A DNA stretch of 64,000 nucleotides from Trichoderma breve (taxonomy: Eukaryota; Ascomycota; Sordariomycetes; Hypocreales; Hypocreaceae), in assembly GCF_028502605.1 (NCBI RefSeq), contig NC_079234.1:3410001-3474000 (forward strand). The letters are read 5' to 3'. Under the pieces are notes generated by a model. It was given only the letters and a program-made list of their open reading frames with translations. It had not been told where the DNA came from and did not search any database. Numbering within the stretch: the first letter of the stretch is position 1; every line of letters begins with the position of its first letter. Below, piece by piece: positions 21,426-33,541 of this stretch. The position numbers and the translations under genes are program-made.

Positions 21426-23566
21426 TTACATGGCACCGCCAGCATTGATGGGGGTAGGTTGACTGATGGTCATGGGCATGCTCAGGGTCTGGAGGCTGTT
21501 GAAGCTATGGCTGGAAGTCATGGTGGTCTGAGGAGCGATACCGCCGCTGGTAACAACAGCGTTGATCGAGCCAGGGGCAAAGGCCGATTCTGATGTTGGT
21601 GACGCCTCCTCGACAGATCCAAGATGCTCCTCGCCAGAAAACTCCTCCTCCTCCTCGGCAGAGAGATGTAATGAGCCCTCGCCACCATCCTCGCGGCTGT
21701 GGGTACGCTTGTGCCTGTAATGAAGTTAGCCAACTGCTATTTATAACCATAGAGTTATGTGGAGAAATAGGGTGCACATACTGCGCCAGGTTATCTGATC
21801 GGGAGAAAGCTTTGCTGCAGTGAGGGCAGATATAAGGCTTCTCTTGAGTGTGTGTTCGGACATGCCTAGGGTCGTATAATTAGCTTTGCTATCTCGATAG
21901 TTATTTCCTTGGAGGCGCGCTCTTACCTCTTGAGGTGCTCTAGTCTCTTGAACAGTCGGCCACAGGTGGGAATTGGGCAAGAGTGAGACTTGTGAGGATA
22001 AGGACCCAGCTCCATCACAGTAGCTGATCTGGCACGTCGGACAATTCCGCCAGCCATCATGGAGCGGTCACCAGAGAGGTCATCGCTGATGTGGGAAAAG
22101 TCATGTTGGAGAGCCATGGGGTGAACAGCGGGGCTGCCATGTCTTGAGATATCCATGAGATCCTTGTGCTGGGAGGGGTAAACCATGCTGGAAGGTGAGT
22201 TGCCGGTAGACTCTTCTCCCTCAGCGACGGGGCCCATGGAGACGGAGACTGACCGACGCAGGTCCGAAGGCCTGTGAGGGGCAGACGGGGTTGACGTAGG
22301 TGCGATAGCAGACATTGAGGTGGGGATGGACGTGCGGCGTCTTCGCTGCTTATAGGTGGGAGATCCCTCGATGACGGAGTAAATGTTATTTGCGCCGTAA
22401 GAGCGAGGGAACTGCGGGCCAGCAAGGTGGGACGGCATCTGGACCATTCCGCCGAGGCCAGACATGGCAGAGAGGTGATCGGGGATGGCAGAGTAGAGTC
22501 CAGTCTCCTCGTTGGCAATGTAGGCGGGCTCGGCAGTCATGCCGAGAGCCTGCTGAGGAGGAGTGATGGGCTCAAAGGACAAACCCCGGTTGCTGTAATC
22601 CTCGTAGCCCGAAGACACAAAGGACGGAGCAGGCGAGTACTCCAGGCCGTAGGCGGGCATCGAGGAATGGCGGTGGTGGCTGTGCGTAATGGGAATTCCA
22701 TTCTGGTTGTAGTGGACACGAGTGAAGTCAGCCTCCCTCTTGACTGCCGCAACCTGCTGGGGGACGGCGGGAGCCATGGTCATGGTGTCGTAGGGAACCA
22801 TGGAGTCCATGGTCTCAGCCATAGGGGCCATGGTGTTGGGAATCATGCTCGGGGGAGGCATGGAGTCCATGGCCCTCATGACGGGAGAGGTGGACTGGCT
22901 GGGGTGAAAAGAAGACTGCTGAGCGCTGAAGGAGGACGAGTTGGCCTGCTGGCTCTTCGTGAGCTGCTCGTAGAGCGACTGCGACGAATCGTACTGGAAG
23001 GACAACGCGGGCTCGCTAACAGCGACAGTGGTGGCTTCCTGGCCCATCTTCTCCCGCTTCAAGTCTCGCTCCAGAGCATCCAAGAAGAGGCGGTCGTGGG
23101 GCACACTGTACCAGTAGAAGACCTTTTGCTTCTTCTGGGTACGGATGCAGTTGTTTTTGTAGAGAAAGTCGAGGAAAGCGCTCTTTGGTTCCTCCAGGGA
23201 GGCATCAGTTCCTGACTTGAGATTTCGGAGATCGGAGAAGATTCCCTCCTCGAACTTTTTGGAGTTCTTGACGGGGCGGCCAAAGGCCTGGAATCTGAAG
23301 GAGAGGCATCGCACAATGTCAGTGCCGGAGATGTGGAAGAGGTTGTTCCACAGGATGCAAGAGACGTATTCACCCGTCGGCAGAAGAAAGCGTCGAATGT
23401 ACTGATCCGGCTGCCAATCGACTGGGGCGGAGATGAGGAAATACTTGAGGTTGTCGACTTGCTGAAGGGCGACCTGGGCATCATGGGGAAGAGCCTGCTG
23501 AGCTTCGGTGCTCAGCATGAACGTCTCAGGTTTCTGAGGCGCAATGGCCGGGTGTTGTGAATACAT
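21426..23566 (-). CDS. ste12: Ste12-family homeodomain/C2H2 transcription factor
   Basis: Nuclear regulator acting downstream of the pheromone/invasive-growth MAP kinase in related fungi. Three exons (21927-23566, 21782-21865, 21426-21714) encode 670 residues from ATG 23566. The STE homeodomain-like region is clear (about 35-145): [60 protein letters not shown]. The centre is Ser/Pro/Met-rich. Two tandem C2H2 fingers lie at the C-terminal side (about 530-585): [19 protein letters not shown], then [21 protein letters not shown]. The fingers are spread over three exons, and the middle exon is 84 nt and phase-symmetric. C-terminal C2H2 fingers are typical of filamentous fungi and absent in S. 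cerevisiae Ste12. The 5' side faces the large gene-free interval. Confidence 0.95.
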
Positions 23567-24157
23567 GATGCGCGAGTTGCGACGATGCGACTTGGTGAGT
23601 CAAGTTGTTGGAGGACAGCGTCTGGGGAGACGGCGATCTGCGGTGGCCAATGCAATTGGCGATGGCGGATGATTGTCCTACGGGTGTGGCGGACACCGTG
23701 GCGGGCGGTAATTGGTGATTTGCGCGCGGAGGCGGTGCGAGACCAGTTTGGAGACAGAGAAAAGGAAATATCAAATGAAAGGCGCTGCCCGAGAGTCGCG
23801 GGAATTGATGATTCGACGCGACGGTGGTGAGAGAGTGAGAGAGACCGAGAGAGACCAGCTCGAAACGACTGAAAGAGGTTGCACAGCAAGGGGGAACGAC
23901 CCGAACAACAGCGTCTAGCGAATGTATGGGCGCGTCCGAAAAAGCGAACCGTCAAGGCGAGGATGAAGCCGTCGTGCGTTGGGGAGCAGAAACGGTGTCG
24001 ATCGCAAGACGAATTAAATGCGTATAGAAACGAAGGGTCCAGGAGAGGAGCGCAGTCGGCAAAACCTCGCGGGTTGTTGTTCTTTGAGGGATGATTGTTG
24101 AAGCGACGAGCGGATTGCGGCGATCTATGCGCGCGATTGAGGGACAGCCTGGCCCAG

Positions 24158-24300
24158 CGGGGAAAAGAAGAAAAATGAAGAAAAGCGAGAGGCACAAGAA
24201 AGAGGAAATTCTGTGCGGCTCCGAAGAAGAAGGAGAAAAGCAGGAGGGAGAGGGTGGAGGCGGAGGAGAGAAGCGAAAGGGCAGAAAAACGTTGAAATAA
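24158..24300 (-). promoter_or_regulatory. CT-rich tract upstream of ste12
   Basis: A strongly polypyrimidine stretch on the minus strand, about 0.6-0.7 kb before the ste12 ATG. Filamentous-fungal promoters often carry such tracts near the transcription start, so the ste12 leader may begin around here. This is inference from composition only. Confidence 0.35.
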
Positions 24301-25349
24301 GAAACACAGGGAAGAGATTTCAGAAGAAGGGGACTGTGAGGATGGACAACGGGGGATGGCACGTTTAATGGGGTGGAGTGGCGCGGGCCTTGCAAATGGG
24401 TTGTGCGTCTTTGCGATGCCTGAGCCTGGGAGAGAGCCTGTGCCTGAGTGCCTGTGCCTGTCTAGGTGGTGGTAGCTTCAATGAGATTAGATTGGACTGG
24501 ACTGGATTGGACTGGTGTGCTGTACTGTAGGTGTAGGTGGACGGGACAAGTAACGAGTACCTGCTGCGGCGCGGGAAGTTGTGCCTGTGCCTGGACGTAC
24601 TGTATGTATACTGTACTGTACTCGTGCTGTGCCTGAACGAACGAAAACTGAGTGAACTGGAGCCGAACCTGCTAAAGAAGCGCTGGCTGCAGGTGGGAGA
24701 GCCGTTATTAACAGGTCAGCCCAGGCACGGAGTAGACGCGGCGTACTCTGTGGCGTGGCGGCGGGTGACAGTGTACCCCATATCTACTTTGGCCGAAGCT
24801 GTACTCCCTTTGGCGGAAGGAGAGGGGGAGGAGAGTGAGGGGCCACTAATAATACACGCGCAAGAAAATAATCAAAAAGCCGGGGCCCATTAATAACAAA
24901 AAATAAAAATAAAAATAAAAAACAACGTGCAAGGGTCGGTGCGCACAGCCAGCTCGGCGCCAGCCAGGCACAAGCTAAGCCTGAAGAGGGCATGGGCGGT
25001 ACGGGCAAGAGCGGCGGGGGCGTGACTTGCTGAGAGGGTGTGGACCTCTGGGAAACGAGCAATTGCTGTCATAGCGCATGAGCACCCACTGGGGCCAGGC
25101 CCTGGGCAGTGGTACCTTGGTGGTGCGTTCCCCTAGAGCGCCGCCTAATAATAACAGAGTGGAGGTGCAGTTGCAGTACAGTTTAGTTACCGGTGCTGGC
25201 TGAAGAGGCACAACACGGCACGACACGCCACCAAGAAGCCACAAGTACAGGTACGAGGTGCAGAGGCGAGTCTCGATAAGAGAACCGGGATAGGACAGGA
25301 CAGGGCTAGTCTGGACTGGCCAGATTGTTCGCCTCGTCTAAGCTCTTTG

Positions 25350-25402
25350 GCTGCAAGCAAAGCAAAAAGCAAAAGCAAAGCAAAAGCACAGCACAGCAAA
25401 GC
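25350..25402. repeat. GCAAA-type simple repeat
   Basis: Imperfect tandem GCAAA/GCAAAA/GCACA units on the plus strand, in the gene-free interval. Confidence 0.75.
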
Positions 25403-26627
25403 AATTGATGCAGTCTTGACGTGGAAGCTGCGTCGGTCAGTGCACGTTGGCGCCGCCATGGCGCTCAGGCTGAGGCTCCACAGCCAACCACTCCGTACAA
25501 AGCAATTGTTTGGGTGCCTGAGCGCTTTGCTGCAGAGCCCAATCACAGCCAAAGTACATGCATCAGCGCGCATGCAGCGACAGCATCAGACCAGTCAGTC
25601 GACGAAGATTCCCGACCACGAACAGTGAATTGACCTACTGGACCGAAGATTCGCACATCGGCCGAAATGTGGACGAGGCCAAAGAACAAGCAACTGGTGG
25701 AATTGCAGCCAAGGGGGGGCTACAGGGAGGGCCAAAACCGGGCCCCTTCATCTAGCCTCCACCAAAAGCCCAGTCCAGTTCCCTGCTCAACAGCTTTTTG
25801 CACGACAGTGTCAGAGAGTGGGCGTGCAGATAACGAGACAAAAATAGGACGGGCGTGTGTCGACCATCACCACTACACTACGAGTGCTCGTAATAAGCAA
25901 AGGGGGCTTTTGGGCGCTCTGCAGGTCAGTGAGTGGCATCCAGACATACGAGCATTCATAACCCAATCCTTCAGCGTCACCTCAACTCTGGCAAGTCAAT
26001 GTCAATGCAACGCCTTCCTTTTGCTCTCATTTGACAAGCCCGGACCTTGCTGCTGCATCTTCTCCTTTCTCTATCCAAGGCTGCTCCCCTGCCCCCCAAA
26101 AGGGACTGACTCTGTCGTTACAGTGTGTACGGTGCTACGGTAATGTACGAAGTAATTAACTCTGCGTGCACTAGCACGCTCGCAACCACATGGCAACTTG
26201 GATACTTGTTGGACGAATAGCCTTTCGGGGCATGGCGCACAAGGCGGCTCAATGCCATTCATGCCGCAACGCCAGCTCGTTGACCATGGCCAAAAGGAGA
26301 ATGGAAATTAATGGCAACGAGAAAGAAGGCCTGCGTTAGCTTCTTCTGTTTGATTGTGTGGCTCTCATAAGTCCGTTGCTATGCTGGGCGCTAGTCGTCC
26401 ATACCCCTGGCCGGATGTGTCGACCGCATAAACATGCAATCTAGGGCTCATTTGGTCCCTTATTCATTACATGAAAGCCTCGGAGCACATGAACAGACTG
26501 GGAATGGAGAATACAGGTACAGCCGCATGCTTTTCGTGCCTCATTGCCGGCCCCGCAACGCGTCCATACCCGCTTAATCGAGAAACTCACTCCCTGAGAG
26601 TGACTCTCTCACTCGCAGCGCCGATCG

Positions 26628-26657
26628 AGGAGCAGTGTTTGGCGGAGCAGTGTTTGG
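26628..26657. repeat. 15-bp direct duplication
   Basis: GAGCAGTGTTTGGCG occurs twice in immediate tandem in the gene-free interval. Confidence 0.75.
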
Positions 26658-29600
26658 CGGCTCATGAGACGACCGCATCTTGTAGCCATGTCAGCAAGGA
26701 TGTCCGATTGGGGCTCGTCGTGTCCTGGTCCTTGACGCAGGAACAAGTCAGCGTTACCAAAAGATTGCTCCCGCTCCCATTGCCGGTGTCTCGCCTCTCC
26801 GTGATCCGTCACTGCCGGCATGCGAACCAGGAACCCCCCAACGATGAATCCGATAAACATTGTTTTCGATTTATCGCATCAAGGCGCCAGAGTTGGCCGA
26901 CAAGATGCCACCGTCGATTCTTACATTGCTGTCAGGGAAGAAACGGCGACATGTTGTTCGCCATAGATCCAACTCATCCCGGAATACCACCACTGTGTCT
27001 TCCCACCAACAGAAACTCAGATTCCGGAGTCGATACCATTCGTCAAAAAGGCCACGGTATGCGAAGTCAATCTTTGCCGACTCCTGTCTGCCCAGTCACC
27101 GGGTGGCATCCCGAGTCGTCCGCTATATGACAGCGATTAGTCTGCAAACTCGTACATATTCGTAGAACCCCGGCATGCCGCCTGAGCAGAGCCGGCAAGA
27201 TAGCGTCCGAATCGTCACCTGTAACGACAAAAGCCCATGTTTCGTCGAGTGATGTGATCATGTTTCCCCACAACGCGCTCCAGTCTGGATGGCGATGCAT
27301 GTCCTCGCTGTTCAAATCGGTGGTAACGATCAGATGCTATCTCCTTGGCAGCGCAGGATTGCCTCGACAGAAGAGAAAAAAAACTTCTCCTGTCACATTC
27401 GACCCCCCTGTCATATCCGAAACAGAATGGCTGGAGAGGGTTGTGGCCGTTGAATCCTGGAAGGGAGAAAAGACGAGAGCAAAGGTCGTTGATTTCATCC
27501 GATCCGAAGCACACCAGAGAGGAGAGTCAGAGCGCTGCATTCTCCGAAGTGGCTTGTGGCAATGAAACTCTGCTTCCAGCTTCCTCGTTGGTATCGAAGC
27601 CAGCAGCCCTTTTGTTTTGGCCAAATACGAGCAACGCCCATCTCATTGCTCGCCTCACGATGCTGGTGCTGCTTGTATGTACGAGCACCGTCGAGCATTG
27701 AAGTACACACGTGCCTAGGTACATGTACTGGTACTCCGTATGTAGGTACGTCCTCGCCTGCCAAACCTTTTTCCGCTGCCGACGGCCTTTGCCCACGCCA
27801 AGTCTTTCTCTTCCCATCTTCCCAGAAGCAACTCCAGGCCAATCGACGCAAAAGCCTTGCAAACCCAGCATCGCCCTGATCACAGGTTGGCCCAAGCGGC
27901 TGCACGAGAGGCTTCTCAACATGAAACGCGCCTGGAGCGACGCTTCGGCGGGGACAAGGCGTTGCTAGAGACACGCGCGGCGCTGATTGGCTGCCTCAGA
28001 GTGTGTACGCCCCTGGATCCTGTCCCATGTCTTGCTTCACATATTCCCGCCGAATCATGGCTGAGCCCGACCCCTCATGCTATCATGCACGAGCATGGGT
28101 GCGTCGGTTGCTCGACAGCTTGGAATGCGACGTCGCTAAGCCTGATGCCGTGAGGTCGTGTTGACGATGAATGCAGGTGACCGCAACTAGACGGGCCATG
28201 ACTCTGTACCCGGGCGCCTTGGATGGCGAGCCCACGGTCCGTCCTTTTTCTCGACCGCATCTTGTCCGACAACGACAGCGAGCGGTAGAGGCTAAGAACC
28301 CACGGGCGTTGGAGCAACCGCAAGATGCAGCCGGGTGGCTTGCGGCTATGCCTGCTCACAGAGCTGAGCTGTCTGTGATACGAACTCGGCGCTTTGGAAG
28401 ACGTCAGACAAGCACTACCCAAGTGAATGCTTTGCATCTATATGCCCATGGATGCTTCTGTGTGTACGCCGTAAAGGCAGTATTAAGTTTGTACTGTTAC
28501 AAACGACCTCCACCAACACCCTTCGGCAAGTTCATCTCATGCAAGTAAGCCAAGGCGATGATCCAGCACATCAGATCGTCCAGGCACAATCGCCATTGCC
28601 ATGCAGTTTTTGTTCCCTTCAGTCCGGATCAATAGATCGACGAGGCTGGCGCACGGCGCACAAAGCGGAAGACTTAACAAAGCGAAGCCCAACTTGCTCC
28701 ACAAAAGAGTCTGCGGCCGACGATATGTTGACAAAGAAGGCATCAAACTTTTGCTCTTCAACGCCAATGTGCCAAGACGACGTCTTTGAAAGATTTGACC
28801 ACAAGCAGCCGCTACTAGTCGCATTGTGAACGGAAAGATGACGAGATCCTGCAGCTATGGGGTCCTGCGATGTGATGACTTGTTCCCCCCCCCCGGCCAA
28901 GGTAGCGGCCATCTGAAACATGAAGATAGATGTGTGCGTGCTTGATCGTCCCGCCCGTCTGAACTGATAGCCCGGTACGCGCCGCGGCCATCTGAGACTC
29001 CGAGCCATTTTGTGATGGTGATGACTATTTGTGAGGAGGGAGCATGTAAGGGGCATGCGGGTCTTACATGCGGTGCGATACAGGCAGCATGATCAGGATG
29101 TAAAAACATCAATCTTCACAAATCAGCATCATCATCACCTCTACTCAAAGAGGTTCCTGGCGCTTCGGCTTGCAGCTAACATGCATCTCTCGCACGGCAC
29201 TGGCTGGATCATGACGTGAAATATATTAAACGGTTTTTCTGGAGTCCCGACATCAATCTATGGCGTGGCGAATTCTTGGCCCGCAAATCGGTCTCTCAAG
29301 AGTTGTTTGGCACTGCTTGCCAGGCTTTTCATTGGTAGTAAACCCTCGACGGCACTCGCCAGATGCCGCTTGACGCCCAACAACTCAGGGCGCGGGCCAA
29401 ATATAGATCAAGCTTAACGCTCTATCGGCCAACCAGGGACTCGAGAACGTGTCGACTTCAAAGTTTGTCCCAGCACACCAGCCGTGGTGCTCACGGAGCT
29501 TGTACTGATTGGTTTGCTGCACGTTGCCCCTTGCATATTGTTATCATCCTCTTCTCTCTTTTCTCTGTGCTATATCTTGTAAACTCTGCATTACCGCTCA

Positions 29601-32600
29601 GAGTATCCCTTTTTGTTACCAAACGCGGTCTTGAGAATGGGCCTTGGGATAAAGATAGTAACGCAAGACATGGATGGGCCCGCATCCCTCAACCAAACCG
29701 ACTGAGTGATGTGATTCAGCTGACCATGATTTCTGCATGGAATTGATGTTGCGTGGCGTCAAGAAGGGCAAAAAAAAGGCCCTTCTTGAAGAACGCCACA
29801 CGGGCTTCAGACGCTGAAACGGAGCCAAGAAGCGCAGGACTGGTGTCGGCTAGTCATTCATCGTCAACCCTGGCCTTTGATCCGGTGCTGATTTTGGACC
29901 GCACAATTTGGCTTGAGCTACAGTACGAGGACGGAGAATATGCAAGCACGGAACTGATTTCCAAATTATTCTTGGCCAGCAATTGGATCCAGTGGCTTCT
30001 GATGAAGCTGGCACCAGAGGAGACTAGATCGGCGCCTTCTCTTGATGCCTTCAAGCTGCTTGGAGCCCAGGTCGGAGCTCGCATCGCACTTGGTAGGCGA
30101 GGCTGGGCACTAGGTCCGAGTAGCTGTTGAACCTGAAACAGCGCATCAGCTCCCGAAAAGGCGAAACTCGTTCAAGAGGGTGCTGCCGCCACCGCTGCTG
30201 CTACTGCTGCTAATACCAACTCAGCTCGATGACGGACCGCCTGCATGAGCTGTTACCTATCGATGTCCGCCGCACTGGCCTTCACCGACCGATCGATTAC
30301 GGGGTCAATTTCCCTCATTTGCTTCCCTGGCACGGCTGACTCGATCGCTGTCTAATGCGAATAGAGTCTAGCAAAGCGATAGGCGTTGCGGTGGATCCGC
30401 AGCAAAGACGGCCATGAGCTCAGTTTTGAGCATTGTGCGGAGTATTTGTTCGAGACCTGGCTCTCTTTACACGACACCAAGTGTTAGTCTACATGACCAC
30501 ATGCAGACGTCGACACCTAGGCCAGATACGGAGCAATATTTCATTATACACGAGACTCAGGGCCCCCGTTTCATCCTCTTCTAGAAGACGAGCGACGGAC
30601 TAACAACAGCTAGGGCCATGCTGTTCGGACCCGAACTCTCCAAGGAAGTCCGTTTCTGGAAATTTTCCAGCCTTCTTTGTTCGTATCACGTTTCGAAACA
30701 GAGGACTACCATTGCATCTAGAAGATGGGAATATTGGTCATGCGTTCAGCTAGAGGGCTTCCATTTACCGAACAAAGAAATGATTGCGCCACTGAAGAGT
30801 CTCGAGGCTGGGAACTGCGCTCTGGAAGCCAAGCGTAGCATAGAAGCTGAGTTGAGCCTTGACTCGTGAAGGACGTCTACTATGCTTGGCGTGGCTGATG
30901 TGTTTCCTTTGTCGAGTCTGGTCAATGCTGACCCATGGCCTTTTCATCCTGCCGGACGGGTTCAAAGTCCGGTCGTCTTTATGATACCCAGATGCGAGTG
31001 CTACCTTTCGGCCCCAGATCTCCCGCTGGCCGGGAACTGAATCCTGGTATTGTCTACCATGGTTCCCATCGGCGATGGGGGCATGCGAGTCTTCGGCGTT
31101 GAATGTCGGCCATGGCTGGGCATTGGTCCTCTATGAAAGCTAGCTAACCAGCATTGCAGTGGCCATTGTTCGCTTTGACTTTCCTTGCAATATCGCTACC
31201 AGCACCCTGACTGCCAGGCACAAATCTTTACTTAGAAGCTCTGGCCCTCTAGGCATCCTTCGTATGCAGCTATGAAAAGCCATCACATCCCAGGTTCATC
31301 TCCGCTGCCGACCCCTGCAGACCATCACTTGCGTCTCTTTTCGCTAGGTATTTGCGCATACTACTGCAACTCCGTACAGGCTTCTGATGCCCGCTTCTCC
31401 CTCTTCGCCTACGGAGCATTCCTGTATAATCCATAGTACCTAATGCCGTTTAACCCCCTTCCCTCTGCATTGCAAGTCGTGATGGCTTTGATGGGCTGTG
31501 AACCGATTGGCCGCATGGCACAGTACAACATTCTGAAACCGGAACTTTTAGCCTTGAAACAGAGGGCATCCAGCTCCGTGGGCACCGTCTATTCCTATTT
31601 CGCTCGTTTTGGAATCCCTGTGACGGGGAGGTCGCATTGACATCGTCACATCGGCGCGCGGTGCCTCACGCTTTCTCCTCTTGCCATTCAGCCGCTTCGG
31701 TCAACTACCAGGGCAAAGTCATAAGGGAGTACGTCCGATGTCTGGGTTTCAGATAAAGCATTCCGTTCGTCTCTAAGAATAGGAACAAAAGCTGGGCACG
31801 GAGTACGTACCCAGTAAAGCTATCTAAGGGACGGTTTACGAAATAGGGCTGATATCATGATTTGGCGTCTGCTGGTGAGCGTTGAAAATTGTGATTTGTC
31901 ACACCCGGTTCCCCCGGCGATGGAGGCCTGCGAGTTACGAGCTATGAGAGATGTGAGAAAAGAGAGAGGGAACAAGCAATGACACCCCCGTGATGCGATT
32001 ACAAGGTCACAGCCGCGGCAACTGGACGTCTGTTCCTTCGCCTTTGACAGGGAACCGGGGGTGGTTGAGCTGTCCGTGCTTTTGTTACCTGTAATTCCCG
32101 CGGTCCCAGGCGAAATTCAGACCAACTGCGGGAGACAACAGGATCGCTGGGGAAATGGCCTGATTCTACCCAGGCCGTGGAAATTGCCCTTGCAGATCCG
32201 GCTTGTTTGGAGGATCTTGTAGGGTAGCTTCAATTTCGCATATGCACGTTGTAAGCGGCGTGCTTGGATGGTCCATGGATGATGGCGTTGCATTTACAAG
32301 CCCTGAATGCAGAGAGCTTGCCTTGCTTACGCAATGAAAAAAAGGAAAGATGAAAAGCAAGGAAAAGAGTCGGTTGTGGCTTGTGATGGTGAGGACTCAC
32401 GACGTCGTGCTAATACGACCTCGCAAATCAGACCTCGAGATTCAATACTCATACGCTTCTACAGGAAGGATGATGCCTGTAGATGCTTGTAACTATATAA
32501 CCGATGGATGTATCATATTATACAACTCACCATATACAGTGCCAGACGGACTGCAGAAAAACCAAGGACATCAAAATGAACATACGTATACATGAGAAGA

Positions 32601-33541
32601 ATACGATCAACGTCTCTAGACGAGTCTAGTCTGGCGGATAAGTGCGGATTGTCTGTTTCTGTACTTCGTATGCTGGTCACTTCTCGATTCCCCGTGAGTC
32701 CCGACACAAAAGCATGAGTAGGGATTCTGTACAGCCTCGTTGATCATCCCTGGCTTTTGTTACTCATCACAAGTCACATGGAAATTTCATCATCACCTCT
32801 TGAAAAGGACTACCAACCGTGTCTACTACAATAATGATGAAAATACGGCTGGGGAAAAAAAAAAGCAAGGCTGCACCGCGGATACAAAAGTCCCGAGATA
32901 ACAAGACGAGAAAACAACACCATCGTATACCGTTCAAGAAGCACAAAAAGAAAGGAAATAGTAAGATGAAAAAAAAACAAGTTTTAAGCGAAAACCCCAG
33001 GACATAATCCTTGGATAGGTACAACGGGATGTAGTAAGATGAAATAAAACAAGCCGAGCTGCTCGAATCAATAAAAAGAAAAAGCTAAAAAGAAACGAGA
33101 AAAAAGCAAAATATGAAGAAGTCTTTGGCTCCAACACATACAGACAGACAGACAGATAAATGCAAGTTGAACTAATTACAACGTTTTCGTTTCGTTTTCT
33201 TTTCCGTCAGAAAAAAACAAACAAACAAATAAACAGGAAAACCAACAACAGCTCAGCTGCCTTGCCCTTGCATCAAACCAACCACTCCCACCCCCTTACA
33301 TCAACTGATTTTTTTGCTTTTTCTCTCATTTGCTTTTTTCCCTTCTCAGGAATGGCTCTTTGCTTTCTTTCTTTTTTTCCAAGATCCTCCCGTTCCCGTC
33401 TTTCCCACGCCCCTTAGACTCCAGGCTCTCGATGAGACGACAACACACACGCACGCGCACACAAAGCTTTTCTTAGAACAAAAGGGTAAACAAATCTGGA
33501 TAGGTAAAGGCCGTGATACTACTGCTGTACTAGACACGGAT

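Larger units (their letters stand above)
23567..33541. other. ~10 kb interval without a supported gene
   Basis: Between the ste12 5' end and the coronin 3' end. Both strands hold frames up to about 220 codons (for example 26471-27130 plus and 23512-24195 minus), but none shows a domain, a consistent ATG or splice-joined partners. Base composition looks ordinary (no strong A/T bias), so it does not look like RIP-degraded transposon DNA. Visible elements are a CT-rich tract just upstream of ste12 (24158-24300 on the minus strand), GACTG/ACTGT-type short repeats (24490-24615), AAAAT repeats (24895-24920), a GCAAA-rich repeat (25350-25402), a 15-bp duplication (26628-26657) and a C-run (28885-28895). 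Confidence 0.6.

Noticed and set aside
23512..24195. 227-codon minus-strand frame before ste12
   Set aside because: It starts with GTG, not ATG, overlaps the ste12 start in another frame and reads through the CT-rich leader.
26471..27130. 219-codon plus-strand frame in the gene-free interval
   Set aside because: No recognisable domain, biased Arg/His/Ser composition, and overlapping frames of similar length on the other strand; not supported as a gene.
30954..30976. tRNA-like B-box (GGGTTCAAAGTCC)
   Set aside because: No matching cloverleaf arms or A box around it; the match has an extra base.
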